Positions 44,673 through 58,357 of a stretch of DNA of 64,000 nucleotides are shown here, in pieces. The stretch is from contig NC_089732.1 of the NCBI RefSeq assembly GCF_035083965.1, positions 6,573,383-6,637,382 of the forward strand, read 5' to 3'. The position numbers were made by a program, and so were the translations under genes. The notes below the pieces were generated by a model, which saw nothing but the letters and a program-made list of their open reading frames with translations, had not been told where the DNA came from and searched no databases. Origin of the DNA: Branchiostoma lanceolatum (Eukaryota; Chordata; Leptocardii; Amphioxiformes; Branchiostomatidae). How positions within the stretch are numbered: position 1 is the stretch's first letter; every line of letters begins with the position of its first letter.

Positions 44673-45065
44673 ATTCCACATCATAGCCGGCAGTGCACTA
44701 AGCGATTGGTAACATCGTGAATACCAACCAAGTAAGAGGTTAATTGCCTGTAGACCGCATGCTTACTCAAACGTCCATTAAGTAAGAAATATGCATTTAC
44801 GATTCGTAAGTGCCAATTAGATATAGCTAATGGAAATTCCTTTGGCTGCCTCATTGATGTGTGTGTTGTGAATATCAAGCCAACAATGCTTCAGTACTTT
44901 CTGTGATAGACTTTTCATTGTAGTTTTGATAAATCGTTCGAGATAGATATCTAATTATGTCGGATTCCATTGTGAGGCATATCTCCAACGATGTCTCCAA
45001 CGTTAGCTAGCTAGTTTTGGTGGGTATCGCAAACAAAGATAACTCTATCACATATTGCAATCTAT

Positions 45066-45496
45066 TTATTTATTTATTGGTTCGGCATGTTGCCAGGGTT
45101 ACCCAACTAGCCAGGGGCTATTACTAAGGGCGAACCCATGTGCGGCCGACTGTAGGTTTTTGGACCATCGCACACCGGGGCATGCCCCTACTCTTTTTCG
45201 AAAGGTGTGGTGGGTTCTTTTACGTGCGCGGGGTGTGGCTCTCCCCAAACACGGGACCTCCATTTAACGTCCTATCCGAGGGACGTCCCTAGACAAAGCT
45301 AGGTACTCATTTACACCTGAGTGAAGTGAGGGATTTTGTGTTAAGTGCCTTTCCCAAGGGCACAACGTCGGGTGCATGTCCAGACATGTCTGGGGGAGAG
45401 CCGGAATCGAACTCGGGCCACGCTGTTTGGCAGCCCTATGCTCTCACCATTACGCCACACCGACGCCACGGAGCTTCTGTCGTTCTGACATCGTTC
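45066..45496 (-). mobile_element. Full-length tRNA-derived SINE with 15-bp TSD
   Basis: On the minus strand a tRNA-like head carries an A box (tggcgtaatggtgagagc) and a B box (gagttcgattcc). A body with ccttgggaaaggcacttaac and cctcacttcactcaggtgta follows, then an (aata)n tail. The flanking duplications catattgcaatctat at 45051-45065 and 45497-45511 are identical, so it was inserted by LINE-type target-primed retrotransposition and is fairly young. Related copies are at 36392-36651 and 5975-6190. Confidence 0.88.
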
Positions 45497-46435
45497 CATA
45501 TTGCAATCTATGACACAGATCTTGAAGGATGTCATGACGTAATTCTTCCCGAATACAGCATATCAATGTTTAGTACAATACGCTTATAGGGAAATATGAC
45601 CTGTTAATGTAGACATTCCATTCTAAGAACCACCAATGGAAGCTGATCCGTAGAAATCAATAAAGTTATACATGATAAACGGGTGGAGATCCTGTAGGTT
45701 TTATTATAAACGCGAAGTACTTGCAATGAGTCAATTCCTCTTCCTGACTTTGTTTTCATCATCATTAGCTGGCATAAAGAGAGTTAGATGGCAGATGGAT
45801 GGCTCGTGACACCTCTGTATCGTTTTTACATTGTCCCTTATTGGGGAGGTAATTGGGTATTGATCACAGGCATGTGTGTGGGTAGCATACTTCCTACAGT
45901 GTCGGTATGAATCACGTGTAGCTAACGTTTGAAACCCGTTCCCACGAGTTCCCGAGAAAAGCGGAGGATGTCCTACAATGTCCAGATGTTAAGGTTAGGA
46001 GGGAGAAGAAAAATAGAAGCTAGCAATCTTTTTATTTTATTTTAGAGACATACTCTAACAAAGAAAAGTCATACATAATAATGAGACAAACTAAAGCATA
46101 GGAATGATATATAACGTGTACTAGCTTGACTGAATGTCGCACTTCTAGCAGCTATCCCATTGGCCATGGCCAGCGGACACAGTAGGAATGTGTTTACATA
46201 GAGAGACTAGATATGCACATAACACATGCAAACATAGAAGCAGGCATCACCCAAAAGCCAAGCAAAACCATAGACAATCGAGTATTTCCAGTTTATCTCT
46301 AGTCGTAGCCTCAGTGTTGACCGTGGTGTTCACCATAGCCATAAGATAGCTTACAGATCAACGTTGCAACGGTTATAATGACTGTAAGTCTGAACCGTTG
46401 TTTCAGTTATCGACGAATTATGCAAACAATTTTAC

Positions 46436-46465
46436 CAAGGAGGTTTTTAGTTTTAAACCTCCTTG
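46436..46465. repeat. 30-bp palindrome, CAAGGAGG family
   Basis: caaggaggttt and aaacctccttg are inverted around an 8-base loop. It directly precedes the TIR element at 46471. Confidence 0.6.
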
Positions 46466-46470
46466 ATTTA

Positions 46471-47377
46471 AGGTGGGGTACAGGCATGCGGCAGCACTTC
46501 TGGGGGTGTCTTGAAAATACTATATAGTGTTACTTGTGGCTCTTGATTTTTTTTCTCCAAGTACCTCTTTGCAAGAAAATAATTTATGCAAATTTTTATG
46601 ACGTCATGATGACGTCATCAACAATTACAGGGCCACGCCCCTTTTTACAAAAGTGGTTTTTCCTCGCTAACGATCCAATGTACAAAGCTAATATTTTAGG
46701 GACAGATGCATAATAATGCCATTGGTCAATACACGGGCTCCTTTTTTTATATCTTTTTAAATTAATTTTTGGTGAATTTTTTCAATAATTTAATGAGAAC
46801 CTCCTTCTGTGGGCCCTCACACATTATCAAAGTATCAAAATGCTTATGCCACCCGTGAGAGGCAAGTTCAGGTGGTAAACCTCAGAACAGCATTTCTTTT
46901 TCTGCCCTATCATATACAGTTTTGTCAAACTTTTGCTTTTAAAATCATGCTGTAGAGGTAGTATTAATAAAATTGGCATTTAGTAATCGTAAAATGACCC
47001 CAAATTGCCATTATTTGCTTTTTTCCCAATCACGCAAGCACTAACAGTGACATACGGGTCAATAACCTCTGCAAACACACTATCTGACAGTCAGAGCAGT
47101 GTTTACAGTCAGGCCAGAGAATCCAGCTTTCCAGAGGGAGGGAGGGAATAGCCAAAATGGAGGCCCCTGATTGGTCAGGCTGTTCCAAAAGGTATCGGCA
47201 CCCAGCCAGGAAGTTGGAAACTGCAACATTGCCCTTGAAGTTTGCGGTAAACTGATAACCTATGTAGGAAAATGATGCCAGATAATGAAAATAGACCTAT
47301 ACATCTAACAAATCAGATGGTTATTTTGTTTAAATATTTTTGTTGAAAATGTGCTGCCGCATGCCTGTACCCCACCT
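46471..47377. mobile_element. 907-bp TA-flanked TIR element, non-autonomous
   Basis: The ends aggtggggtacaggcatgcg (continuing gcagcac) and cgcatgcctgtaccccacct are exact inverted repeats of about 27 bp, with TA on both sides. The interior has no transposase frame. It includes tgacgtcatgatgacgtca, a doubled CRE-like palindrome. A diverged copy in the opposite orientation lies at about 62045-62335. Confidence 0.8.
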
Positions 47378-50262
47378 TAACGATCCCTGATCTCAAACAG
47401 CCGAAGCAAAGAGTTCGTGACAGTTTGACATGTCGTCCACGATGTTGTCGTACATGCCTGACAAACGTGCTCAGACTAGGTTCTGTCAGCTTATTCCTCT
47501 TATGAAATAATTATGTGCGTCTAATCAAATTCTATTTTTAGCCACGCTTCTTGGAGGTGACCATCAATATACCTATAAGAACGACTGAGGTCGAAAAAAG
47601 GGTCTCTCCATCTCATTAAGGTATTGATGTCTTCATAATTCTCTTCAATCATAACTTCATCTATGTACCGTATAATATGATTGAAATTTGCAGATGCGCT
47701 AACCTATGGTAGGTATAAAATGACAGTGCCTCTTAAAATGTCAGCCTGGAGACTTTGTGGTAGCTTGATTGCCCATAACCGAATCAAAATGGACTTGGAG
47801 AAGATTCGAAGACGGCAAAGACGTAATTTGGTAACAACATCTCATTTGAACGTCACAGTCCCTGTTATGGCAAAGCTCTATTAATTTCCACTTGGCATAA
47901 ATCTAATAAAGTTTATAGGTGCTATAAAAGAAACTTTATACTGTAATTCTTGCATAACTTTGCACAGCAACCAAAAGAGAGACTCAGATCTGAAATCTTG
48001 AGGTCGGTAGAAAACACCCCTTAGATTAAGATATATTACAGGTCTCACACTGCCAACGGGCACATATGTCGGTCTGACATCGTTCCAAGAAGTCGGAATA
48101 CCTCATTTGTTACACTTTCAAAACAGATCCCTTGTAGCTGGAGGCAGTAACAGTTACATGTCACATTTCACCCCGCTCCCTGCTTCCGCCAGTAACGGTG
48201 ATCTCAAGAACATTTCGCAAAAAGTCTGTGACATCGTTCCGATGATGTAACTTTTCCTTTCAAAGATTCTGGTTGAAGACACGGCATAATCTCACTGCAG
48301 AAGACTTCATACTGCCTAATTGATCTTATTCACTGCATCTGGGCTTATATTAGGCGCTCTTAACACCATGTAAAAATGTAAAGCCTAGCCTAGCCACCCG
48401 GCCATTCGACGCCCCGTGTACAACGTTGAAAAGCTAGTCACGTTTCTCCGACATATACATACCTTTCACAGGAAGTCAGAGAAAGATGAGTACATGGCAC
48501 TGCGGACATTATTACGGTTACCGCGACCTCCCTCTGGTATTTTATTACTTCCGTCATGGAGGATGCATTTCCGGTCGGACGTGTGCTTTTACAGTATGTA
48601 TGACTCTGAATAGAAGAAGTTATTAATGCGTTTCTTTTCTTTATACTTGTAGGTGGGTTTTCGGCCGACAAAGAACTAACTAACGTTACACCTTTGTACA
48701 TATCTGGGTTTAGATTCAAACGTATACACGCAGTGGTATATTTTTTTGGGTGGGGGGTCAAATTGATAGTGATGTTTGACTCTTCGAAAAGTGTATGCCT
48801 GTATACCGGCAAGTAAGTCTGGAGAAATGAAGTATGAGAAGTTGGGTACTAAGAAAATGGGTCATTAAAGCAATGAAATAAATTTGGCAAGACACAGGCT
48901 CTATATCAGAAAAAAGGAGAACAACTCGCAAACAATGTCTTACATGACAATGAAATGCAAAATATTTTATATATTAAATATGTCATATCCACATACTTAA
49001 AACACAGACCTTCACACGCCTTTCGCCCTACTTCTTTAGACAAATCACTTTAATGACGATCTCATTTGTAGTAAACGTGTCCCTAAGGTGATCAAAAACT
49101 ATGGCCCATTTCTTTCATGCGGACAGCAGATTAAGTGAACCTCAGCAGCAGTGACGCTGATGGATCCGTCTAGCTGCCGGGTACACGGAGATCTGCCAAC
49201 CCTGTAAGAAATCCATTCCCCCGCCGTTAATTCCCCTTTTTGGCCGGTAATATCCGGTAGTCCTGCCGGAGCTTTTGTAAGATGCCCTGCGGGTTTCCAG
49301 GCATCCATAACAAATGTCGTCCTGTCTGTTTACGCGTATGCATGTCTAATCGTCTTTGCTACCATCCAACTTCAACCCACGCCTTGTCAGGATGCATGAC
49401 CCCTTTATCTTACATCTTTAACAGATCTTAATTACACTTTGAAGTTTAAAACCGGAGGTGATCTTTAAACATCTACCGATGACGACCTTGTCAATGACGA
49501 CCTTCTCGAAAGCTTCTCCCTCGAGCAAATGAAACTAATCTTCCTCTAATGACTTGAACTCTGATGGTAATTACGTGTCTATCACGACCATTTTCGTATC
49601 AGAGACTTTTGTCTTTTGACCTTCTAACAAACGCGTCCTGCTTAGCCAACTCAATTCCAGCTCTGTGTCCCATTGAAATGATTGTAAATATTGCGGGTTT
49701 CCCAGTGATTATCGTACTTCCCATAAGTTCGTCCATAGCGCTATCTTATCTTTCAAAAGTCAACATTCATTGTTTATAACATTCTCAACACGTATATTCC
49801 CAGACAAGGAAGGTAATTAAATGCTGGAAATATTTGCCTGAAGATTTGATAATGCTAGGCGTTGGATTATGGCTTTGTTTTACCACTGTCTTTATATATA
49901 TTTATGTAAATCTCACCACAAAAGCACCTTCTGCTCTGTCAAGTTTACTGTAGTCATGATAACAAGATGATGTGATAAGCAATATACTTTACCCTGGGTG
50001 CTCTTCTTCGGCGAAGTGTCATCCTGTTTTCTTCTTCAACACCGTTCCAGGAAACCTAGTGGTTGACGAAAATGGCCTTTAATCATTAAACCACCATTAC
50101 ATGTCAACATCCTCTTCCGAGTATCCTGGTCCTACGATACATAATCCTGTCAACTTCACCAGCCAATCAAATTGAGCGTCACCAGTGCAGGTCCATATCA
50201 GTATGCACGGTAGCTCTTCCAAGCGAGTGATTCAATACCAAAGATTCTACGCGTAGGTGAGG
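47378..50262. other. No gene recognised
   Basis: Unique-looking sequence with only short, unconvincing frames on either strand. Confidence 0.4.
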
Positions 50263-50346
50263 CTATTTAAGGCCCCAGCCAATGACTACGGTCCTCATAC
50301 TTCTATACAGACATCAGAAGGCGGTCTTCTAGGAGGCTCATATCTG
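50263..50346 (+). promoter_or_regulatory. Candidate TATA promoter and noncoding first exon
   Basis: A TATA-like box (ctatttaag, 50263-50271) is preceded by a ccaatcaaa box near 50163. About 30 bp downstream a pyrimidine/initiator region (gtcctcatacttc) could be the start. A 5'-UTR-like exon would run to tatctg|gtaagg, with the donor GT at 50347. The spacing fits a real promoter of a plus-strand gene whose coding exons are not recognised here. Confidence 0.35.
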
Positions 50347-50349
50347 GTA

Positions 50350-53300
50350 AGGATGTGTCTGTTTGTATCTTGCCGGTTTACGGATGTTATTTGATGAGAT
50401 TGTTTGATTGCTGGAAGATTGATGCACAGTGGTTTAATTGGTGACTAGATATTGCGTTCCCGTTTTATCTATTTTCAAGGGAAATGCATTCATATCGTAA
50501 TAGGTATGTCGCTATGCCCATCTGTAGCAGTGTATATATATAAAAGTCTTCGATTTGCTATCATGTAATCGACCAAATCATGCGAATCATAAAGGCTTGT
50601 CGCAAAACTGTTATATACTGTGATATTGTGTCTGCGTTCACCAATATTTAAGATGAAGTGATAGACACTCCTGAGACAGCATTACATAGAGGGAGACCAG
50701 GTTCTAAGAAACATGGCTGATGCCCACGCTTTCATTAGGAATCTACACAGGTCGTGTCAATGTCAACATGGTATGGTACTGTTAAAAGTGATCGGCGTTG
50801 TATGTCATAAATACATCGCGTTTTCTCTTGGCGGCTTTTATTAAGTCCCCTCTTTTGACGAGTTCAGAAGGCAAACAACCATGTCTCTGTCACCGCCACT
50901 GCAAACATCGCACAGAGTTGTCAGCTGCTTTAATGAAGTTAAAGAAAAGGATTGGGTAAACGCATCAGCGTTGTGATTGTACCCTTTTTTGTACCAAGAG
51001 TACTGAATCAATGTATACGTGGCCTTGGCGGTGAAATATAGTGTAGTGTACTCCCATGGCACAGATATCGGGATATTTCACTAAGGTGTTACAGATATAG
51101 ATTATCTATAATAGCTTTCTGTCTGCTGACGATAAGATTGTCCTTGGTGGTAAGAACTATTTATGGAGACTCTGTCTTGACTATGCCGGAGATGAAATAG
51201 TGTTTATAGTCAGCTAGACTGCATATATCACAACTACTCATGCAGATAGTACGTCTATCTAATGCATAATGCCTTATATTGTATTTTTGATGCTTTCATA
51301 GGTAAGGCTGGACTAAAACAAAGCAAAACAAGTAGTTTGTTTTCAAAATGTATTTAGCTGCAGGTACCTAATAGCAAGCCAGCTTGTTCTAAGGATGGGA
51401 GTGCCATCTGGCTGTACCCCATGCACGCCCGCTTCCACCTACATTGTGTGACACCGCATAGTAACATAAAGCACGTCATACGTTACATTGCCATTGAAAA
51501 AAGGGCTTACCAAAATGGGAGCACATCAGAAACATGCTGATAGCACTGATGACAGGAAAGCATCCTGGTGGCAAAAGACGTACAAACCCGTTAGTAATGT
51601 GTTTTGTACTATGTGTGTGGTTTAGCCACTTTTCTTGCATTGGCGCCAACCAAGTGGCGAATATTGGCCCCACGTCTCTGACGGCCTGTTATTTAAGAAT
51701 ACTTTCTTTTCGTTATCGATCCTACATCTCCGGATGTTTCATTAATGGCGCAAAGAGCAGCCGTAACCTGTAATTGTTTTCGGTTTTTGCGCCGCCGACG
51801 CCATAAATCCTTGATGCAACACGCGCGTATGCTGCAGCTTTGTAGCGTCGCTCTTTCGTAAGGCTGGCTCTTCAAGGAGTGGTTTTCAATCGATTTTACT
51901 GACAGATTCATACTGGTTTTGGTCTTTAGGGTGGTCAAAACAATCTGGATAGTGACAAGCTTAAGGGAGTCCCAGTTTCATTAGTCAGAAAAATTACTTC
52001 AGTGCATAGTTTGTATTGGCTCTCTGGTGGCCTGGAGATTGTACATCAAAAAACAAAACTCATGCATAGAACGTATCTTTCTGAACCATAGTTTATGCCT
52101 ACTTATCGCATGCACTTGAAAAAATGTTTACTTGGTGGTATAGTAAATTCTATATCTTTCTCCACGTATGTTGCCATTACCACATTGCCGTAACAGCAGC
52201 TTGTTCAATATTCTCAATGACCCGCTCCTCGACCAACATCTTGTAAGTTGTAGCTGTATGCCCGATAACAACATCAACTACATCTGGTGAACTCGCGGAC
52301 CACGCTTGTAAAACAGTGATTCAAATCCACGGATTCGCAGTCAAATACCGCGGGGATTGCCAGCCCTTCGACGATGACCTCTTTCCTCGCCTACGCTTGA
52401 CATCCGGGTATTGACACATGTCGTTTGACGTATTGAGGTCGAAGTAATCAATGCCGATGAAAGCACAAAAATGAAGAGATAATCTCTTTAACATGTCCAT
52501 GAAGCCTTTAGATATGGCGATATATTATCCCAAGAAGGGAGTCAAGGATATCGGTCCATGGTCGAAGGAAAGTAGCAATTAGGTGCTGCGATTTGGTAAG
52601 GTCGTCCTATGAATACATAGAGTTCCTTCAACAAAGTATCCAGTGGCCTTCGTTTGATGGTAGATGCCGTTTATCGAATCACTGTAGCCTTGGGAATGAT
52701 ATAGGGCGACCGTGGCCACTTAAAGCATTTCTTTTTATTACATGTATTTACAAATACATCTGTATTCATCGCCATCAATCAATCAAATCAAAAGATACAG
52801 GGTCAAATTCAGCTATTTCTGTATCTGTATCTATATAGCCGGTATAACCGCCCTTCGGCGTAACACACCAGGCATCAGCTACAAGTGAGCATACAGCAAC
52901 CGAATATCAAACTACGCGTGGTGGCCAAGTGACAGCTGTATCAAAACTAAAGAATCTCCCTTGGAGCTACATAAATGGAGTGTTAAAACGCAAGGCAGCA
53001 ACGGAGATTGATGAAAACTGTTAATCAGAAACTACCCAATCGTACTGGTCCGAAAATTGCAGGGATCTCCTGAGTCCTGCTACAAAGAAAGACTTCACAT
53101 CGCCAGTGATGCCCCACGCTCACACCACCTGATTTGGCAGTGGCAAATAACATATCAGTCAAAAGACTGAATTGCCAGCCAATCTTGCCAACGTGGGGTG
53201 AATAAAGTTGCTTTCAACCAAAGCCATTACAACGATTCTCCTGGATCGTACAACAACTGGTGAATGGTGGTAGGAGGCGGGGGAGACAAAATCAATGGGT

Positions 53301-56300
53301 CACACTGAAGATCAGTCAAACGCAGAAGGAACGGTAGATAAAGCTAGGATTTACTGAATGGGGTCTCTTACAGCCATTACATCATTGATGATGCACTCTT
53401 GCTCTTTAACAAAATTTCTGTGCTGCTATCACTGGCCTATGTAAGCTGGACTTCATTGACTCACAATATACGGGTCAGCCCCAGAGTCGTAAATGAGAAG
53501 AAAGGTCAAGAAGTCAATATTTGTCGTAAAGACGGCTTTAAGGACATCTTGATGATTAGGCGACCTTGGTGTCACCTTCATGGTGTCAGATATACGATCT
53601 GCTGTAGAAATAAGCCCCAGTGCTAAAGGTCAGAATGGAAGTCAGTGAATAGACAAAATAGACATTAAGTAGGCGGAAATGAGACTCGCACCAGATTTTG
53701 TAGCTCCATCAAAAGGCTCAATTATGTCTGTTTGGGTTCAGGGCAAATGTCAAGGGTACATCCTCTTTCGATGAAAAGAAAGAGTGAGAGCACGGAGTCA
53801 GATTAGTGTCTGTATCATCATCAATGAAGATCTCAAAAGTTTTCTTACAATCGCGATGGCAAAAGTTTTGAAAACTCACAAATTGCATACATTGCAGCCA
53901 GTTCATGACAACCACTCCGTCTAATAGTCAAGGAGGGGATTCTTAGAAGAGGCCCAGAAGATTAGAAACGTAACCCACACTCCATTAGTTTGCATAAAGG
54001 CCACTAGAACCATGATGCCCCAACTAGACCTCAGTAAATTATACCTAAAAGGATCAAGAGACACGAACCTATCATTTTGTGGTGCCAGACTAAATATATG
54101 GAGGGTGGGGCATGATTTTTCAGGTTTATCTATATCGTTTGAGAGCTGAGGAAGACGACATGTTCCTATCACAGTAACCACAGATCAAATCAGATACTGA
54201 TGGGCACCCTGATTGTCGTCAGTCTGCACGGCAGACATTCCGAGCGGCTATCCGCCGGAATCAGGTCCATCGTCATTCAGAATGATGTTATGTCATGGTG
54301 ACGTCAAACACTACCGACTTGCATACTTCTGAGCATCGTTCGCTTATGGAATGTGCCACATACTTTGGCAGGATCTTAAAGGCAACCAAAGCAATATTAG
54401 AGCCCAAAATATGGAAATAAAAAAATGTTGAAATCTTTATGGTAATGACATTTACTAACACCATTTAGCACATTTGCGCAATAACTTCATACTTTGAGCA
54501 TTTCAAAACCGCGAAAAACGTGATGACTCAAAAACCATGGCGACGATTTTCAGTGAGTTCTCACCTCACAACGACCGTCGTATTTTTGCATGATGTACGT
54601 CGCTATACATTGTGATAGTGTTGTTTGAACTAATTATGTATGGAAATGACTTAATATATTGACTTTCAAAATCCGATTTTCGGGCCCTAATGTTGCTTGG
54701 GTTTCCTTTAAATCAAATGCAAGATGTGCAATCGAAAACAAATGTCACCAGAAAAGGAAAATACATGATTTGGTTGGAAAGACTAGATGGAATGTGCTTT
54801 TTGCAGTAATGGATCGATATTGCTCTAAACACCACTAAGACCCTGCGCTTAGATGTCATCAAGAAATATTATGTTGCTCATCTCATCGAATGGTGATGAG
54901 ACGCACGGCACATAATTCATAAGGACGGCCGCTTTTATCATTATTCATGAGGAGCGTGGGTGGCTTCTTTCATCAGTACCATATGGCTTCGGTCTACGTT
55001 TGATCATTTACAGCCAGACTAGTGTTTGACAGTGATACGTTGTTTACATTGACAACAAAGTATATCTTCGTTTTATAGCGTAGCACTTATACTTTCCATT
55101 CGATGCTGGTCCTCTTCAACACTATAATCTCCTGAGGGCAACAGGCATTGAAGCGTTACAACACTCGGCCGAACCAAGTAAGTCATTCCCCGTTGCCCCT
55201 GGCCGTTCGGGATTGGAGTAGAAATGGAAGTTGCTCTTTGTATGCTTGCTATTGAAGTTTTATAGCTATTAAGAGATTTCCCTTAGGTTCTACTATACGT
55301 TACACAAACGAGATCACAGATACAGTACCGATTTCAAGTGTTCGCATGATATTGAAGCTTCGGTATTTTGCCTACGTTGACTAGAACAGCAAAGACTGTT
55401 GTCAGACTGTCCACCCCTTGGATTATCGCCTGTCATTGAGTAGTATCTGACAACATTCCTTATGGGACGAGTGTCCCGGATGTGTGGCAGATTGATTGAC
55501 AGTTGGTTGGTCCGACATCTTCCTGCTGACTCCCCGCGCCACCGGCAACGCCAGGAATTCAGACGGGGTGTCGTGCTTGTTTTCCCGCCAAGTCGCGATG
55601 AAAGAGTCAACAGGCGCTCCCAAGGCCCACTGTGGCCCAACTTGCTGAATGCTCAGACGGCAGTAGCGTCAGTATTTGTGGAGCTAATGGCTTTAGATTA
55701 GATGGCTGTGAAATTGTCCGTGTACCAAAGTCATTTGAAATCCCTCTGGTATTCGTTTCTGTACATAAACACAAAACAAAACAACCATTCATGATCACGC
55801 CGAAAAGGAACAAAAAAAACAACATTTGGCGATAGCACACTATCTCATAGGAGCTAAATGTAATATCGTTGCATATATTGCGCATCACAAAGTCTTGCTA
55901 TTTCAACTTAGAGTCATGAAAATGGAGTGCAGCTACGAAGTTGTTTCATTCATTTGGTTAGGCGCCGCTGCTTTGGTAGTTTTTCACCACCCTCCGTCGG
56001 GGCATATTACAATGTATGTTTTACCGCTTAGAACTTCTATTGTATTGCTCTATTGTATTTACTATCTAAAAGGTTAGCCCAAAGCTTGTAGATAGGTTGA
56101 AGGCTCTCTGTCACCAGACAAAGCCGGGCTTGGGCCGGGCGACCATAGTAATAGCTCCTCGAGTCACAACTGCATGGAGTCACTTGAGTTGCAGTCGGCT
56201 GTTCGAGATAACTCATCGACGTGTGTTTGCGAAGTCTCTTCGGTGAGGTGTAGCACTCTGTCTCTACAAGCGAAACGCTGTTCAACTTTCCGGAACATTC

Positions 56301-58190
56301 TCCCTTAAGTACAGCGTCAGGTATCGCGTACGTTGAGCTCAACCATCCAGAAAACAACACACACTAAGTGCTCTTACATGTACGCTGCGCCTTGCAACCG
56401 ACAAATTTGATGCAATCTTTGGCCATTAACGTCCCAAATAAAACGGTTCGACTCCTTCGCAATTAGCAAAAAACAGCGCGCGCTGCCAGAACTCTTAACA
56501 TCAGCGTTATCGACCTTTCAGCAGTGTCACGAAACATGTCAGGCCTGGTTACGTGTACAGCATCAGCTATAGACAAGCCCTGAACATCTCTGGCGCCCCC
56601 GTTATCTATTTTCTATCAGCGGCAACGAGTAGTTAATTCTTGAACGTACTTTTAGAGCTTCCACGGGTACTTAGTAATCCTTTTACCATCAAAGACGTCA
56701 ACAAGTTGATCAAGAGACTTTTCACGGAATAAGATTCGAAATGAGATATGGTAGGTCTCACTTGTTTAGCATACCCGTCCTTAGAGACTACATTTACAGG
56801 TTCAGGTAAATTGCGTATGTCTGGTGTCCATATTCCTGCAGACCACGAATCATACATGTCAGGGTATTGGAACTACGGATGTCTGATATCTGGTTCATCT
56901 TAGCTTCATTCGAGTGCATTGCCGCCATCAACGTGAACATTTTTCACCATTCCCAGCTTTCTTATTGATCTGCTAACACGCCATGATGTTACTAACATGC
57001 ATCGTACTTACATGCATCTTTCAGCACATAGTTATCTCAGAATCCTAAATTTCTCAACAACCAACCTTCATGGCCCCGTCTCGTTGATTGAAAGAACGGG
57101 TTTATTCGTATTCAGCTTCACCATAACATATCGTCACCGTTTGACTTGAGGTCTGCAACACGCTCTCACAGAAGTAAATGCGATAACCTGTACTTCTCGG
57201 AGTGATCTTGCTCGATAATGTTAGCAATTCAAGCTTATCTATCCTCGAATTACTGCGCTAAAAGTACTAGGCCGAGAGGAGTTGGAGGGTGGGTAAAATT
57301 GAATATTGATCAGTATTAGGAAAATAATACATACGTGTTGAGTTTTGTTTTCTGTCTATAGTTGTATTTCAATCGTCTTGTTTAGCTAGACGTTATCGTT
57401 GGAATCCTCTTCTACGACTACATCCGTAGACTATCAAATTTCAGTTCGTCCAGATCTAATATAAGAAATGGACTCCTGAAAGAGCGCTAACACGTTCCTG
57501 GTTTACACCTCCCTTCTTGCTCCTACTGCCAAGTCAATTACACATCCCACACCTCACCATAACCCGGCGTGTAGCTTGATATTGGATCTACATGTCATAA
57601 CATCCCATCGAGCCGGCAATAACACCAACCATTACGGCAAACCGTCCTACAGTTCGCTCTTAGACCCGCCCAGGGGAGCTGTCCTGCGCACGGATATCAG
57701 TGAGAATTCATCAAATGCAGCTCACTCCAGATTCACTTTAATAACATCGTACCAGTGGTCAGCGTCCGTGATTCCTTGAATAATGAAAAAAAAGTAATCC
57801 AAGAGGTGTGGACGGGGATTCTTTATACCTCAAGAGGTACCACTCTTGGTTCTTAAGTTGCAAGTCTGTATCTGGAAGCACCTTTAAGGTCAGATCTATT
57901 TGTTACACTTGGAGGAGTAAAGTTTATGGAAGGGAAGTTTCTGAGTGGTTATGGGTTTCATTAAAGCGCGCCTTGCTGCCTTGGGATGCTGCGGGTTTTA
58001 TAAGGGTACGTTGGGAACGTGATGATACCATTAGTCCATTAGCAGGACCTGGACCATAATGAAGGACCGGAAGTCCATGGGGACGAGGGCATCAATCTTG
58101 TAAGAACATGGCGTCCGGGAAGAAAGAAAAGTTTTGGAAAGATTTTGCCATGACCAGTAGTAAATGACCAGTATCAAATGCAGAAAACGC
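50350..58190. other. Long gene-poor region, possibly intronic
   Basis: No protein family, RNA gene or complete transposon could be recognised on either strand. The only repeat-like item is near 52840-52870 (ggtataaccgcccttcggcg), similar to 4857-5030. The region may be a large first intron of a gene starting at about 50295. Confidence 0.35.
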
Positions 58191-58194
58191 TGGG

Positions 58195-58357
58195 ATTCAA
58201 TTTCGCTTTAGGAAGAAAATGGAGTGTTCGCGTTTGAAACAACAGTAGCGCTACAGTCACACAATGGAACGGCTTTTCGCGGTGGTTTTAAGTTCGCGGT
58301 AAAGAGGTCACCGCGAAAACCGTGAACATAAAACCACCGCGAACATTTCTGCATGTG
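58195..58357. mobile_element. Decayed MITE, ctgtaaatgca family
   Basis: aagaaaatggagtgttcgcg, then gcggtggttttaagttcgcg and aaaaccaccgcgaacatttc as in the other members. The ctgtaaat end is lost on the left and diverged on the right (gcatgtgcaaag). Confidence 0.5.
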
